Assembly (NCBI RefSeq): GCF_900111945.1
Contig: NZ_FOYO01000001.1
Span: 1,309,751 to 1,373,750, forward strand
Length of the DNA: 64,000 nucleotides
Reading direction: 5' to 3'
Source of the DNA: Litoreibacter janthinus
GTDB lineage: Bacteria; Pseudomonadota; Alphaproteobacteria; Rhodobacterales; Rhodobacteraceae
Both the position numbers and the translations under genes were made by a program. Positions 36,313 through 47,092 of the stretch are shown piece by piece (positions within the stretch are counted from its first letter, which is position 1; each line of letters starts with the position of its first letter). A model generated the notes under the pieces. That model ran no database searches, was not told where the DNA came from, and saw only the letters and a list, made by a program, of their open reading frames with translations.

Positions 36313-37356
36313 TCAGGCAACTGCAAGGGTGGTTTCGGGGTCGAACCACCGCACGCGATCCGGTTGTGGGGAAAGTGTCAGGGTTTGACCGGCTTTAACG
36401 ACAGTGTCGCTGTCCAGAATGACGCGGAACAGCGCGTCATCGATTTGACAAGTAACCAGCAAATGCGCGCCGAGCGGCTCCACGATCTTGGCGGTCGCCA
36501 GAATCCCAGTCTCAGCGGGCTGCATATCTTCTGGCCGAATGGCAAATTGCAAAGCGGGTTTGTCGGCGTTTGGTCCATCAAATGACTGGCCTGCCACTTG
36601 CCACTTGCCGCCACCTTCACGGGTTGCCGGAAGGAAATTCATCGGTGGATTGCCGATGAAGCTTGCGACAAACTTGGCCGACGGGTTGCGGTAGACTTCG
36701 ATGGGAGAGGCCGCCTGAACGATATTGCCTTGATGCATAACGCTGATGCGGTCGGCCATACTCATTGCCTCGACCTGATCGTGGGTCACGTAGATCGCGG
36801 TGGTCTTGCTTTCCGCCAACACACCCTTGAGTTCAGCCCGCATTTCCATGCGCAGCAGGGCGTCGAGGTTCGACAGCGGCTCGTCCATAAGAATAACGTC
36901 TGGCTCCATAGCCAAAGCGCGGGCGACTGCGACGCGTTGTCTTTGACCGCCCGACAGCTCGCCGGAATAGCGTTTCAGCAGCATTTCAATGTGCATCAGT
37001 TCAGCGACACGCTCGACCCGACGGGTGACCTCGTCATTGGGCAGCTTCTGCATCCGCAAACCGAAGCCGATATTCTCGAATACCGTTAGGTGCGGGAAAA
37101 CTGCGTAGTTCTGGAACACCATCGCGATGCCGCGATCTTTCGGCGAGAGGTGGTCGATGCGTTTGCCGCCGATCCAAACCTCGCCCGAGGTCGCAGTTTC
37201 CAGCCCGGCGATGATCCGCAAAAGGGTGGATTTACCGCAGCCCGATGCGCCCAGCAGAACCATGAACTCCTGATCTGCGATGGTCAGGTTGATATCATTC
37301 AGAGCCTGATACGCCCCAAAGGTCTTGGCAATGTTCTTGATCTGGATTTCAGCCAT
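36313..37356 (-). CDS. ABC sugar transporter ATP-binding protein (MalK/UgpC type)
   Basis: 347 aa. Walker A GASGCGKST, signature LSGGQRQRVAVARAL, Walker B VILMDEPLSNLD, H-loop VTHDQVEAMSM, plus a C-terminal OB-fold regulatory domain. Energises import by the two permeases encoded upstream. Lies 9 bases before the GH63 gene. Confidence 0.97.
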   Translation of the reverse strand: MAEIQIKNIAKTFGAYQALNDINLTIADQEFMVLLGASGCGKSTLLRIIAGLETATSGEVWIGGKRIDHLSPKDRGIAMVFQNYAVFPHLTVFENIGFGLRMQKLPNDEVTRRVERVAELMHIEMLLKRYSGELSGGQRQRVAVARALAMEPDVILMDEPLSNLDALLRMEMRAELKGVLAESKTTAIYVTHDQVEAMSMADRISVMHQGNIVQAASPIEVYRNPSAKFVASFIGNPPMNFLPATREGGGKWQVAGQSFDGPNADKPALQFAIRPEDMQPAETGILATAKIVEPLGAHLLVTCQIDDALFRVILDSDTVVKAGQTLTLSPQPDRVRWFDPETTLAVA

Positions 37357-37386
37357 TTCGTTGGTTCCTTTTCTTGATCGCGCCGC

Positions 37387-38226
37387 CTAGCGGTTCGCGA
37401 TGCCCCACATGGCAAAGAGATATTTGCGTACAGCAAAGATGAAGATCAGCGCAGGTACGACGAGGATAAAGCCACCTGCGAATTTCAGGTGCAGCGGAGA
37501 GGTGTCGAGGTTCTGGAGCAAAAACGCTGTCAGCGTGCGGTTCTCAATCGTCAGCACGGCTGCCGCGAACACCTCGTTCCACGAAATCACAAAGGCGAAG
37601 ATCGCAGAAGCCGTGATGCCGGGCAGGATGAGAGGCAGCACAACTTTGGTGAAGGCGGTCAGACGCGTGCACCCTAAGGTCCATGCGGCCTCTTCCAGCT
37701 CAATGGGGATGCCGGAAAACAGCGAGAAAGTGATCAACACCGCGAAGGGGATTGCAAGCGTCGTGTGGACCAGTGCCAAGCCGAAGGTCGTATCATCCAA
37801 CCCCGTCTGGATAAACATCACAGCAAGCGGGAGCGCCAAGAGAGGCAAGGGAAAGGCGCGGGTCAGGAGGATCAATAACCGGAACAAGCCTTTGCCGGGG
37901 AAGTCGAACCGCGACAAGGCATAGCCCGCCGGCGCGCCGATAATGATCGACATGATCATCGTCATGAGCGCTACGATGATTGAGTTCTTCAATGCAGTCA
38001 GCATGCCTGCGAACCCTGCGAAGAATGCCAGACTGCCAAAATCAAACTCAGGAACGAACGATTTCGGGAAACTGTTCACCGTTTCAGGCGAGGACAGCGT
38101 GTTTACCAGCAAGAAATAGATCGGGACGATCACCCAAGCGCAAAGGAACACGACAGAGGCCACATACAAGAACCGGCCGGATTTGCGCGTGTCGGTGGAT
38201 ACGTCCATGACGGTTGCATCGGTCAT
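37387..38226 (-). CDS. ABC sugar transporter permease (MalG type)
   Basis: 279 aa with six hydrophobic segments. EAA loop seen as ELEEAAWTLGCTRLTAFTKVVLPLILPG. Overlaps the preceding permease gene by 4 bases. Part of the putative osmolyte-glycoside importer. Confidence 0.95.
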   Translation of the reverse strand: MTDATVMDVSTDTRKSGRFLYVASVVFLCAWVIVPIYFLLVNTLSSPETVNSFPKSFVPEFDFGSLAFFAGFAGMLTALKNSIIVALMTMIMSIIIGAPAGYALSRFDFPGKGLFRLLILLTRAFPLPLLALPLAVMFIQTGLDDTTFGLALVHTTLAIPFAVLITFSLFSGIPIELEEAAWTLGCTRLTAFTKVVLPLILPGITASAIFAFVISWNEVFAAAVLTIENRTLTAFLLQNLDTSPLHLKFAGGFILVVPALIFIFAVRKYLFAMWGIANR

Positions 38227-39077
38227 ATCGAGGCTCCTTTCGGAACGCGCAGGACGCGCAAGATGATCAGGGTGAAGCCGATTGAGATGGCGAGGATGAT
38301 GAGCGCCATCGCCGCCGCAGCACCGCTGTTGAGTAGGTCAAACTGGTAAGCAAAGGTCTCGCCCATCAGCACTGGGAACAGCGTCCCGCCTAGGGCCGCG
38401 ACCACAGCGAAAATCTCGAAAGCGAGGATAACGCGGAGCACCAGCGCTGTCTGCAAGCTCGGACGCAGCATCGGGAAGGTTATGCGGGTGAACTGCTTCC
38501 ATTTGGAGGCGCCAAAGACGTCGGCAGCTTCGTAATATTCCTTCGGGATCAGGCCGATGCCCGCCACGAGGATCACAAGCATGATCGCTGTCGCGCGCCA
38601 TATTTCGGCCAGCGCGATTGCCAGAAAAACAATCCAGGGATTCTGGTATGTCAGGAAGTTCACGGGCTTGTCGATCGCACCAATGCCGTTGAGCATGGAA
38701 TTCAAGAAGCCAGATTGCTCAAAGATCGCCAGCCAGATGATTCCGGCGGCCAAATCAGAAATGCCAAGCGGGATCGTCCAGATATACAGGACCATATCGC
38801 GGCCCTTTTCCATTTTGCTGACCATTGTCGCCATCAAAAGTGCCAGCGCCAGTTGAAGCGGAACCACAGCTGCTGCCAGCAACAATGTGTTCTTCAGCGA
38901 GATCGGAAATTTCCAGTGGTTTACGACTTCGCGGAAGTTGTCCAGCGACCATCCGTCAGACGATCCGAAGGCCTGTTGGGACACCAGAATAAAGGGGTAA
39001 ATGAAGAACAGGCACAGGAACAGCGTGACCGGTAAGATCAGTACATAGGGCAAAATACGAGCATTCATCGGCATCAC
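38223..39077 (-). CDS. ABC sugar transporter permease (MalF type)
   Basis: 284 aa, six hydrophobic segments; EAA loop YYEAADVFGASKWKQFTRITFPMLRP. Follows the binding-protein gene after a 97-base gap that contains a strong hairpin. Forms the membrane pore with the next permease. Confidence 0.95.
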   Translation of the reverse strand: MMPMNARILPYVLILPVTLFLCLFFIYPFILVSQQAFGSSDGWSLDNFREVVNHWKFPISLKNTLLLAAAVVPLQLALALLMATMVSKMEKGRDMVLYIWTIPLGISDLAAGIIWLAIFEQSGFLNSMLNGIGAIDKPVNFLTYQNPWIVFLAIALAEIWRATAIMLVILVAGIGLIPKEYYEAADVFGASKWKQFTRITFPMLRPSLQTALVLRVILAFEIFAVVAALGGTLFPVLMGETFAYQFDLLNSGAAAAMALIILAISIGFTLIILRVLRVPKGASI

Positions 39078-39122
39078 TCCGTCTTTGCGCCAAGGCGCTG
39101 TCTCGATTTACGGGGAGGAAGG

Positions 39123-39147
39123 TGTCCGGGCCATAAGGGCCCGGACA
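39123..39147 (-). terminator. Strong intra-operon hairpin after the binding-protein gene
   Basis: Perfect 10-bp stem, TGTCCGGGCC (39123-39132) and GGCCCGGACA (39138-39147), with a 5-base loop and no T-run. Such hairpins commonly protect the 3' end of the binding-protein message or partly stop transcription, so that the binding protein is made in excess over the membrane parts. Confidence 0.65.
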
Positions 39148-39174
39148 GATGGCTATTGTCAGCCGAAAGCGCGG

Positions 39175-40443
39175 TTACTCGACCGGGCAGGCACCCTCTG
39201 ATGGTGCGTCAGGCGCCCAGCAAGGTGCGCCGGTCTCTTGCATGATCGCGGCCAGCGTTGCTTTCTGGTCGTCCAGAACCGTGCGGATGTCTTGACCGCC
39301 CAGAATGATCCGCTCGAAGCTATCGACGAAGACACGGTTGAAGTCACCGCCCTTGTCGCCAAGACCTGCAGGCAGCAGGCCGGGGTTGGCATCAGCCGCG
39401 CTGCTCATCTTGGCAATAGCTGCACCGGCAGCTTGCACAGATGGCGGCAGGTCGCTCGGTAGCTCTACGTCGATGACAGGAAAGAAGTTCGTCGCGCGCA
39501 GTGTCGCAATCTGAGTTTCTGGCTTCAGCATGTAGGCGACCAAAGCCTTGGCGGCATCCATGTCAGGTGCTGTCTTCGGGATCGCGACGCCAGCAAGAAC
39601 CGGCATGAAGCCCCGCCCAGTTGGGCCAGCAGGCGCTGGGAACGCTACGAAGTCGTCTGGGCGTTCGTTGAAGGCACCAGCCAGACGCGATGTGTGATCG
39701 AAGACAATCCATGCGTCACCAGAGAGAAGCTGCTCTTGCAGGAAAGAGAAGTTCGTCGAAGCAGGGTTCGTGTGCTCCCAAAGCTCGGCAAATTTCTCCC
39801 ATGCTGTTACGGCCGCATCCGACGCAAATGTGCGCACGACGCCGTTGGTGTAGGACGGGTACAGATAGCCTTGGAAGAAGCGGTGCTTCAAACCTTTGGG
39901 GCCAGCTGGAAAGCCGAACTTCGGCTCGCCTACGGCTTCATGCGTGTTGGCGGCCCACTGGATCAGTTGGTCATATGTCAGCGCGTTGATATCGGCGCCA
40001 TCTGGCAGATACTGCAGCGCTTCTTTGTTTGCTGCCATGATATAGCTGGCCTGCATCCAAGGGACGTATTGCATCTGGTCGGTGCCCAGCTTGGAAAGAT
40101 TGTTGAAGGTGTCACTGCTTGCCGTGACGCCCAGATCGCTCAGATCAACCAGGTTGTCGGGGTCCATGGCCGAATAATCACCGTGGAGCGCACCTAAAAC
40201 GCCGATGGTGCCTGAACCGGCCTGCAATTCAGCGTTCAGACGGGTGATCCAAGGACCGCCATCGTTTGGCTGATAGTCAACGCCATCGGTGTAGCCGGAT
40301 AGAACCTGCTCGCGCATGGCTTGGGCTTCTTCGACGGGTTTGGCCTGCGTGGACCAGAACAAGACTTCGGCCTGTGCCGCTATCGCGGTGCAGGAAATCG
40401 CAATGCCGGACGCTGCGCCGGCCAGTTTGGAAAGTAGGGTCAT
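39175..40443 (-). CDS. ABC sugar transporter periplasmic binding protein
   Basis: 422 aa with a signal peptide (ASGIAISCTAIAAQA) and mature start EVLFWSTQAKPVEEA, typical of family-1 sugar-binding proteins. First gene of the minus-strand operon binding protein-permease-permease-ATPase-GH63-isomerase. Divergent from lacI across a region with two operator-like palindromes. Ligand proposed to be mannosylglycerate or glucosylglycerate from the downstream enzymes. Confidence 0.93.
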   Translation of the reverse strand: MTLLSKLAGAASGIAISCTAIAAQAEVLFWSTQAKPVEEAQAMREQVLSGYTDGVDYQPNDGGPWITRLNAELQAGSGTIGVLGALHGDYSAMDPDNLVDLSDLGVTASSDTFNNLSKLGTDQMQYVPWMQASYIMAANKEALQYLPDGADINALTYDQLIQWAANTHEAVGEPKFGFPAGPKGLKHRFFQGYLYPSYTNGVVRTFASDAAVTAWEKFAELWEHTNPASTNFSFLQEQLLSGDAWIVFDHTSRLAGAFNERPDDFVAFPAPAGPTGRGFMPVLAGVAIPKTAPDMDAAKALVAYMLKPETQIATLRATNFFPVIDVELPSDLPPSVQAAGAAIAKMSSAADANPGLLPAGLGDKGGDFNRVFVDSFERIILGGQDIRTVLDDQKATLAAIMQETGAPCWAPDAPSEGACPVE

Positions 40444-40597
40444 GTTTCCTCCCAGAAATATGTTTTCGAAGCCGACCTCCCAGTCAGCATCCTTGTAAGG
40501 CTATCTTGATGGCCAAGTTGGCAGAGCAAGCTTTGGTCGATGCCGCGACGACAATGTTTGTCCGTGAGTCGAATCGGCCCGATGGTGTTGATCATGA

Positions 40598-40609
40598 TAT
40601 AACGATATA
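40598..40609. promoter_or_regulatory. LacI-type operator, site 1
   Basis: TATAACGATATA, a palindrome around central CG with one mismatched pair. Lies in the divergent gap, 155 bases before the binding-protein gene start. Very similar to site 2, as expected for a local LacI regulator. Confidence 0.55.
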
Positions 40610-40717
40610 CCTTTCGTCAACACTCTTGAGTGCTGAAGTCGGATATGGAGGGCGCTTTCTTAAGTAAGCTCCTATACTTGTTAAATTTATTGACTGGGAG
40701 TAACTGATCTCATAGGC

Positions 40718-40727
40718 ATAACGTTAT
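40718..40727. promoter_or_regulatory. LacI-type operator, site 2
   Basis: Perfect palindrome ATAACGTTAT, 19 bases before the lacI start. The central CG and A/T flanks are usual for LacI-family operators. The 119-bp spacing between the two sites would allow DNA looping. Confidence 0.6.
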
Positions 40728-40745
40728 ATCAGATGAAGGCGTAGT

Positions 40746-41768
40746 ATGTCAGGTAAGCCAACACTGGGAACTGTTGCGAAAGAAGCTGGGGTGTCGATTC
40801 CTACCGTCAGTCAAGTTTTGCGCGGCACGGGCCGGATATCAGAAAAGACGCGGGATCGCGTGCTGAAAGCGGCGAAAACCTTGCATTACGTTCCCGATCA
40901 AAGGGCCGCCGCGATGCGGTCCGGTGAAAACCGCGAGATCGGTTTCGTGATCAATCAGCTTTCAAACCCGTTCAACGCCGAAGTCATAAGCGGGGTCGTC
41001 GATTTGCTTGAGGCCGAAGGCTATCTTGTGTCGATTCTTGACACCCGCGACGATGCCGATCGCCAGACCCGTCATCTTGAAGCTTTTATCCGGCACGGCC
41101 GTGGAGGGCTGATCTGGGTGCCAGCGCTTGCGACCCCAGACGAGACATTCAACCTCTTGGCGGCGCATAGAATCCCGACAGTTACCTTCCTGCGTAACGT
41201 GCGTGCGGATTTTGATCACGTGGGCATCCGAAATGCAGAAGCGACCGCAACCGCGACACGGCATCTTTTGGAATTAGGCCACCGCAAAATTGCCTATCTT
41301 GGTGGGACCGAAATGACTCTGGTTCGAAGGGATCGTATTGCGGGATATCAAAAGGCGCTTTCGGACAGCGACATGGGCGCTGGCGTTATTTGGGATTCCG
41401 AGGACAACAAGCTGGCGGGGCTCGAAGCCTTGCTGAGTTTGAGACGCACCCATCCGGAGATCACAGCGGTTGTCTGCAATGGCGACATGGTGGCGCTTGG
41501 CGCTTGTCTGGCCTTGCAACGGGCAGGGCAAACACCAGGCAAGGAGGTGTCCGTCACAGGTTTTGATAACATTCAGGACGCTGCCGTCGCGACACCGCCG
41601 CTGACCACGATGGCCGTGTCCCCCCACAAGTTAGGCCGCAAGCTGGCACAAATTCTGCTGGACCGCATCCGCGACCCCGATATGCCCGTCACTGTGTCTG
41701 AAGTCTCGGCAGAGTTGATCATCCGGGACACGACGGGCGCACCCTCGAAAAATCAATCTGTGTCGTGA
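40746..41768 (+). CDS. LacI-family transcriptional regulator
   Basis: 340 aa. N-terminal HTH with hinge: TLGTVAKEAGVSIPTVSQVLRGTGRISEKTRDRVLKAAKTLHYVPD; then a periplasmic-binding-like ligand domain (GFVINQLSNPFNAEVISGV..., VTGFDNIQDAAVATPPLTTMA). Divergent from the ABC-GH63-isomerase operon, which it most likely represses until the sugar is present. Followed by a good terminator. Confidence 0.95.
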   Translation: MSGKPTLGTVAKEAGVSIPTVSQVLRGTGRISEKTRDRVLKAAKTLHYVPDQRAAAMRSGENREIGFVINQLSNPFNAEVISGVVDLLEAEGYLVSILDTRDDADRQTRHLEAFIRHGRGGLIWVPALATPDETFNLLAAHRIPTVTFLRNVRADFDHVGIRNAEATATATRHLLELGHRKIAYLGGTEMTLVRRDRIAGYQKALSDSDMGAGVIWDSEDNKLAGLEALLSLRRTHPEITAVVCNGDMVALGACLALQRAGQTPGKEVSVTGFDNIQDAAVATPPLTTMAVSPHKLGRKLAQILLDRIRDPDMPVTVSEVSAELIIRDTTGAPSKNQSVS

Positions 41769-41839
41769 AGGCCGCAAGGGTCACGACGTCAAATTGGTCT
41801 GGCCGCGCGGCACCGTCTCGAGATGCCGAATTAGGCACA

Positions 41840-41874
41840 AAGGCCCACCCAGTTATGGGCAGGCCTTCTTTTTT
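41840..41874 (+). terminator. Intrinsic terminator of lacI
   Basis: Stem AAGGCCCACCCA (41840-41851) with TGGGCAGGCCTT (41856-41867), loop GTTA, two internal mismatches, followed by CTTTTTT. Lies between convergent lacI and mdh. Confidence 0.8.
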
Positions 41875-41892
41875 CGTATAGGACGCGACGGC

Positions 41893-43769
<1,877 letters not shown>

Positions 43770-43773
<4 letters not shown>

Positions 43774-44090
43774 GTCGGAGCGCCAAGCGAGGCGGGAAGC
43801 TCCTCGTCGACAGTCTCGAACGAGGTGCCAGCGGCCACAAGGCAGGTTAACCCATTGGGATGTGTCACGGTGATGGTCCATGATCCGGTTGCGCCGGATG
43901 CATGCAGTTCCACGATGCCGTTATTGGCTGCCAGCCCCATCGATCGGCGTGTTTCACCATATTGCTGCGTCAGCTTTTCCAGCACTACATCCCGTGCGGC
44001 GCACATGTTGCGAGCTTGCGCAACGGCGCCATCGCTTGCCGAAACGAGCGCGGCAAGGCCAAGCGCAAATGCGGAGATATAATTCATCAT
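43770..44090 (-). CDS. Small secreted hypothetical protein
   Basis: 106 aa from the ATG at 44090, which has GGAA 7 bases upstream. Signal peptide MMNYISAFALGLAALVSASDGAVAQA, then ARNMCAARDVVLEKLTQQYGETRRSMGLAANNGIVELHASGATGSWTITVTHPNGLTCLVAAG. Two cysteines may form a disulfide. Not recognised beyond being common in roseobacters (recalled, not searched). Confidence 0.75.
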
Positions 44091-44297
44091 TTCAACGTTC
44101 CTTTGAAGGGGCTTCGTGAATATCGTCGCGGCGGGCTGGGGCATCACGTCTTCTCGGCGCCGGTGGACGAAACAACGGACCCAGAATTGGCAAAAGCGGA
44201 AAACATCGCGTTAAGGCTGCGGGCGTTGCTTCTGGTTTATCAAAGATAACTATTGAAAATTTGACGTAACCTAAGGCGCGCTCGCGAAAGCAGGCTT

Positions 44298-44316
44298 TTT
44301 GCTGCGTCGCGGCAAA
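44298..44316 (+). promoter_or_regulatory. 19-bp CTGC motif upstream of mcl2
   Basis: TTTGCTGCGTCGCGGCAAA, a near-perfect palindrome (one mismatched pair around a central T). It shares CTGCGTCGCGGCA exactly with the site before ccr. Located 66-84 bases upstream of the gene. Confidence 0.55.
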
Positions 44317-44381
44317 TCTGCGGTTGCAGCGGCGACGTTGCTGTGGTGAGTAATAAAATAACAAAACAGGAGTTGGATTCG

Positions 44382-45233
44382 ATGCAAAACGTCGCGCAGC
44401 CTTATCGTTCGGTGCTCTATATCCCTGGGTCAAAGCCGCGCGCTTTGGAAAAGGCACAGAGCTTGCCCGTTGATGCCATTATCTTTGACCTCGAAGATGC
44501 CGTGTCCCCAGACGAGAAGGCCACCGCCCGCGCGTTGCTGGCCGAAACTCTACGGGCAACGGATTACGGTCCGCGCAAACGTATCGTGCGCGTGAATGGT
44601 GGCGATACCGAATGGGGGGCCGCCGATCTTGAGACCTTCATTGATGTGGCACCCGATGCGATCCTATTGCCAAAAGTCGAAGACACCGCAGTCATCGCCG
44701 ACTTGGCCGCCCGCCTGAAAGGCGAGACGACGATTTGGGCTATGATGGAAACTCCCCGCGGCATCCTGAACGCTGCGGCTCTGGCAGCAGCGCCGAAGAT
44801 GGAGGGATTCGTGATGGGCACAAATGACCTCGCCAAAGATCTGGGCTCTCGCGGGCGGCGCGCCATGTTGACGAGCCTGCAGCTTTCCTTGCTGGCTGCC
44901 CGTGCCGAAGGACTTATCTGTGTGGACGGTGTGTATAACGCCTTCAAAGACGAAGATGGTCTTCGCATGGAATGCGAAGAGGGGCGCGACATGGGCTTTG
45001 ACGGCAAGACGTTGATCCATCCCGCGCAGGTTGCTGTTGCGAACGCTGTGTTTGGTCCGTCTGAAGAAGAGCTGGACCTCGCCCGCCGTCAGATCGCAGC
45101 CTATGAGCAAGCCAAAGCCGACGGGCAGGGCGTTGCGGTTGTCGATGGTAAAATCGTGGAAAACCTGCATGTTGAAACGGCGACGCGGCTTCTGGCCAAA
45201 GCGGACGCTATCAAACTGCTGGAGGGCGCATGA
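44382..45233 (+). CDS. mcl2: HpcH/HpaI-family CoA ester lyase, (3S)-malyl-CoA thioesterase-like
   Basis: 283 aa. YRSVLYIPGSKPRALEKA, IFDLEDAVSPDEKA (metal-binding acidic residues), RIVRVNG and IWAMMETPRGILNA are family marks. The start at 44382 has GGAG 9 bases before it. The gene sits in an operon with mch, and the short N-terminus resembles Mcl2 (malyl-CoA thioesterase) more than Mcl1, so hydrolysis of malyl-CoA in the ethylmalonyl-CoA pathway is likely. A citE-like lyase cannot be excluded. Confidence 0.85.
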   Translation: MQNVAQPYRSVLYIPGSKPRALEKAQSLPVDAIIFDLEDAVSPDEKATARALLAETLRATDYGPRKRIVRVNGGDTEWGAADLETFIDVAPDAILLPKVEDTAVIADLAARLKGETTIWAMMETPRGILNAAALAAAPKMEGFVMGTNDLAKDLGSRGRRAMLTSLQLSLLAARAEGLICVDGVYNAFKDEDGLRMECEEGRDMGFDGKTLIHPAQVAVANAVFGPSEEELDLARRQIAAYEQAKADGQGVAVVDGKIVENLHVETATRLLAKADAIKLLEGA

Positions 45234-45802
45234 CGCTATTAATTCTCGGAGTCCTGATTTGGGCCTTTGCACATTGGATCAAGCGGCTCGCCCCTGATCT
45301 TCGCCAATCCATGACCGCCAAAATGGGCGAGGCCTCCAAAGGCGTCATTACTGCTGCCCTGGTTTTGTCTATCGTACTGATGGTTGTTGGCTACCGAGGG
45401 GCGGACTCAGACCAAGTCTGGTATCCCCCGAGCTTCTTCGGTCATATCAATAACCTTCTGATGTTGTTGGCCTTCTACGTGTTCGGAGCCTCGGCGGCGA
45501 AGCCCGCGAAAGTCTGGCTGGGCACTAAGCTTCGGCATCCTCAATTGACCGCCGTCAAGATTTGGGCCGTGGCTCACCTGCTGGCCAATGGTGATCTGGC
45601 CTCAATCATCCTGTTCGGCGGCATGCTGGCGTGGGCGGTCATTTCGGTGATCCTGATCAACCGTGCCGAAGGGCCATGGACACCACCAGCACAAGCCCCG
45701 GCTAAGAAAGAGATCGTTCTGGTTGTGATCACGCTGGTCCTGTTCAGCGTCGTTGCGGGCATCCACGCTTGGCTGGGCGTAAACCCGTTCGGAGGGGTGT
45801 AA
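45230..45802 (+). CDS. NnrU-family membrane protein
   Basis: 190 aa, about five membrane segments. LGVLIWAFAHWIKRL at the N-terminus and GHINNLLMLLAFYVFGAS, HPQLTAVKIWAVAHLLANGDLAS are typical. NnrU was named in nitric-oxide respiration, but many homologs lie near mch as here, without denitrification genes. Overlaps neighbours by 4 and 1 bases. True role unknown. Confidence 0.88.
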   Translation: MTLLILGVLIWAFAHWIKRLAPDLRQSMTAKMGEASKGVITAALVLSIVLMVVGYRGADSDQVWYPPSFFGHINNLLMLLAFYVFGASAAKPAKVWLGTKLRHPQLTAVKIWAVAHLLANGDLASIILFGGMLAWAVISVILINRAEGPWTPPAQAPAKKEIVLVVITLVLFSVVAGIHAWLGVNPFGGV

Positions 45803-46005
45803 TGAAAATCTACCGTTTGCTGACTGAAGACGACACCTCTGCCTTCTGCCACAAGGTGTCGGAAGCCCTGTCGAAAGGGTGGGAGCTATACGGCGACCCG
45901 ACCTACGCATTTGACGCCTCCAACGGGGTGATGCGGTGCGGGCAGGCCGTGACAAAAGAGATTGAGGGCAAATACAGTCCCGACATGAAGCTGGGGGCGC
46001 AATGA
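45802..46005 (+). CDS. DUF1737 small protein
   Basis: 67 aa. MKIYRLLTEDDTSAFCHKVSEALSKGWELYGDPTYAFD and GQAVTKEIEGKYSPDMKLG are the family pattern. Starts at 45802 overlapping the NnrU stop and ends overlapping the mch start by 4 bases. Unknown function, co-transcribed with ethylmalonyl-CoA pathway genes. Confidence 0.85.
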   Translation: MKIYRLLTEDDTSAFCHKVSEALSKGWELYGDPTYAFDASNGVMRCGQAVTKEIEGKYSPDMKLGAQ

Positions 46006-47036
46006 TGAGCAAGACCAACGCGGGGCGATTTTTCGAGGATTACACCGTGGGTGAGGTCATCGAACATGCCGTTCCACGCACGCTGTCGGGCGGTGAACGT
46101 GCGATGTATCACGCGCTTTATCCTGCACGGCACGCCTTCTATTCGTCCGATGAATTCGCACGCGATTGTGGACTGCACGAAGCTCCACTGGATGACCTGA
46201 TCGCATTCCATACCGTGTTTGGTAAAACAGTGCCCGACATTTCGCTGAATGCTGTGGCGAATCTGGGCTATGCCGAAGGACGCTTTCTGAAGCCTGTGCA
46301 TATGGGCGATACGATCAATTCCCGCTCCGAAGTGATCGGGTTGAAGCAGAACTCCAACGGCAAGACCGGCGTTGTTTGGGTGCGTACGACGGGCAGCAAT
46401 CAACTGGGCGAAGACGTGCTGAGCTACGTGCGCTGGGTGATGGTGCGCAAAGGCAATGTGGACGCGCCCGCGCCGGAAACTGTAGTGCCAGACTTGGCCG
46501 AGTCAGTCAGGGCCAGCGACTTGGTGGTGCCGGACGGGCTAAGCTTCGAGAATTACAACTTCACCCAAGCTGGTGAGCCACATCGGTTGGGCGACTACAC
46601 CGTAGGCGAAAAGATCGACCACGTGGACGGCGTCACCATTGAGGAAGCCGAACATATGCTCGCCACCCGCATGTGGCAGAACACCGCCAAGGTGCATTTC
46701 GACGCGACTGCACGCGACGGCGGGCGGCTGATCTATGGCGGCCATGTGATCTCACTGGCGCGGGCGTTGTCATTCAACGGCTTGGCCAACGCGCAGATCA
46801 TTGTGGGGCTCAACTCGGGTGCGCACGCGAATCCATGCGGGGCGGGGGACACGGTTAAGGCGTGGTCTGAGGTTTTGGACATTGCCGAAACCGGCGCGCA
46901 GGGTATCGGTGCGATCCGCTTGAGGCTTGTGGCGCAAAAGGCCGAAGCCGCGCCGTTTTCCCTGAAAGGCGACGATGGAAAATACCTCCCGGATGTTTTG
47001 CTCGATTTGGATTACTGGGCGCTAATGCCGGTTTAG
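46002..47036 (+). CDS. mch: Mesaconyl-CoA hydratase
   Basis: 344 aa with two MaoC-like hot-dog domains; a length and N-terminus (AGRFFEDYTVGEVIEHAVPRTLSGGERAMYHALYPARHAF) that match Rhodobacter mesaconyl-CoA hydratase. Interconverts mesaconyl-C1-CoA and beta-methylmalyl-CoA. ccr and the ethylmalonyl-CoA mutase gene in the same window support the pathway. The first two codons are both ATG. Confidence 0.93.
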   Translation: MMSKTNAGRFFEDYTVGEVIEHAVPRTLSGGERAMYHALYPARHAFYSSDEFARDCGLHEAPLDDLIAFHTVFGKTVPDISLNAVANLGYAEGRFLKPVHMGDTINSRSEVIGLKQNSNGKTGVVWVRTTGSNQLGEDVLSYVRWVMVRKGNVDAPAPETVVPDLAESVRASDLVVPDGLSFENYNFTQAGEPHRLGDYTVGEKIDHVDGVTIEEAEHMLATRMWQNTAKVHFDATARDGGRLIYGGHVISLARALSFNGLANAQIIVGLNSGAHANPCGAGDTVKAWSEVLDIAETGAQGIGAIRLRLVAQKAEAAPFSLKGDDGKYLPDVLLDLDYWALMPV

Positions 47037-47092
47037 GGCAGCTCGCAAGCGGCCGCCTGCAAGGCTGGGGCCGTTTGCGCTAACCAGAAAAA

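Noticed and set aside
43902..44249. 115-codon plus-strand frame near mcl2
   Set aside because: Antisense to the small secreted protein gene and runs into non-coding DNA; no ribosome site.
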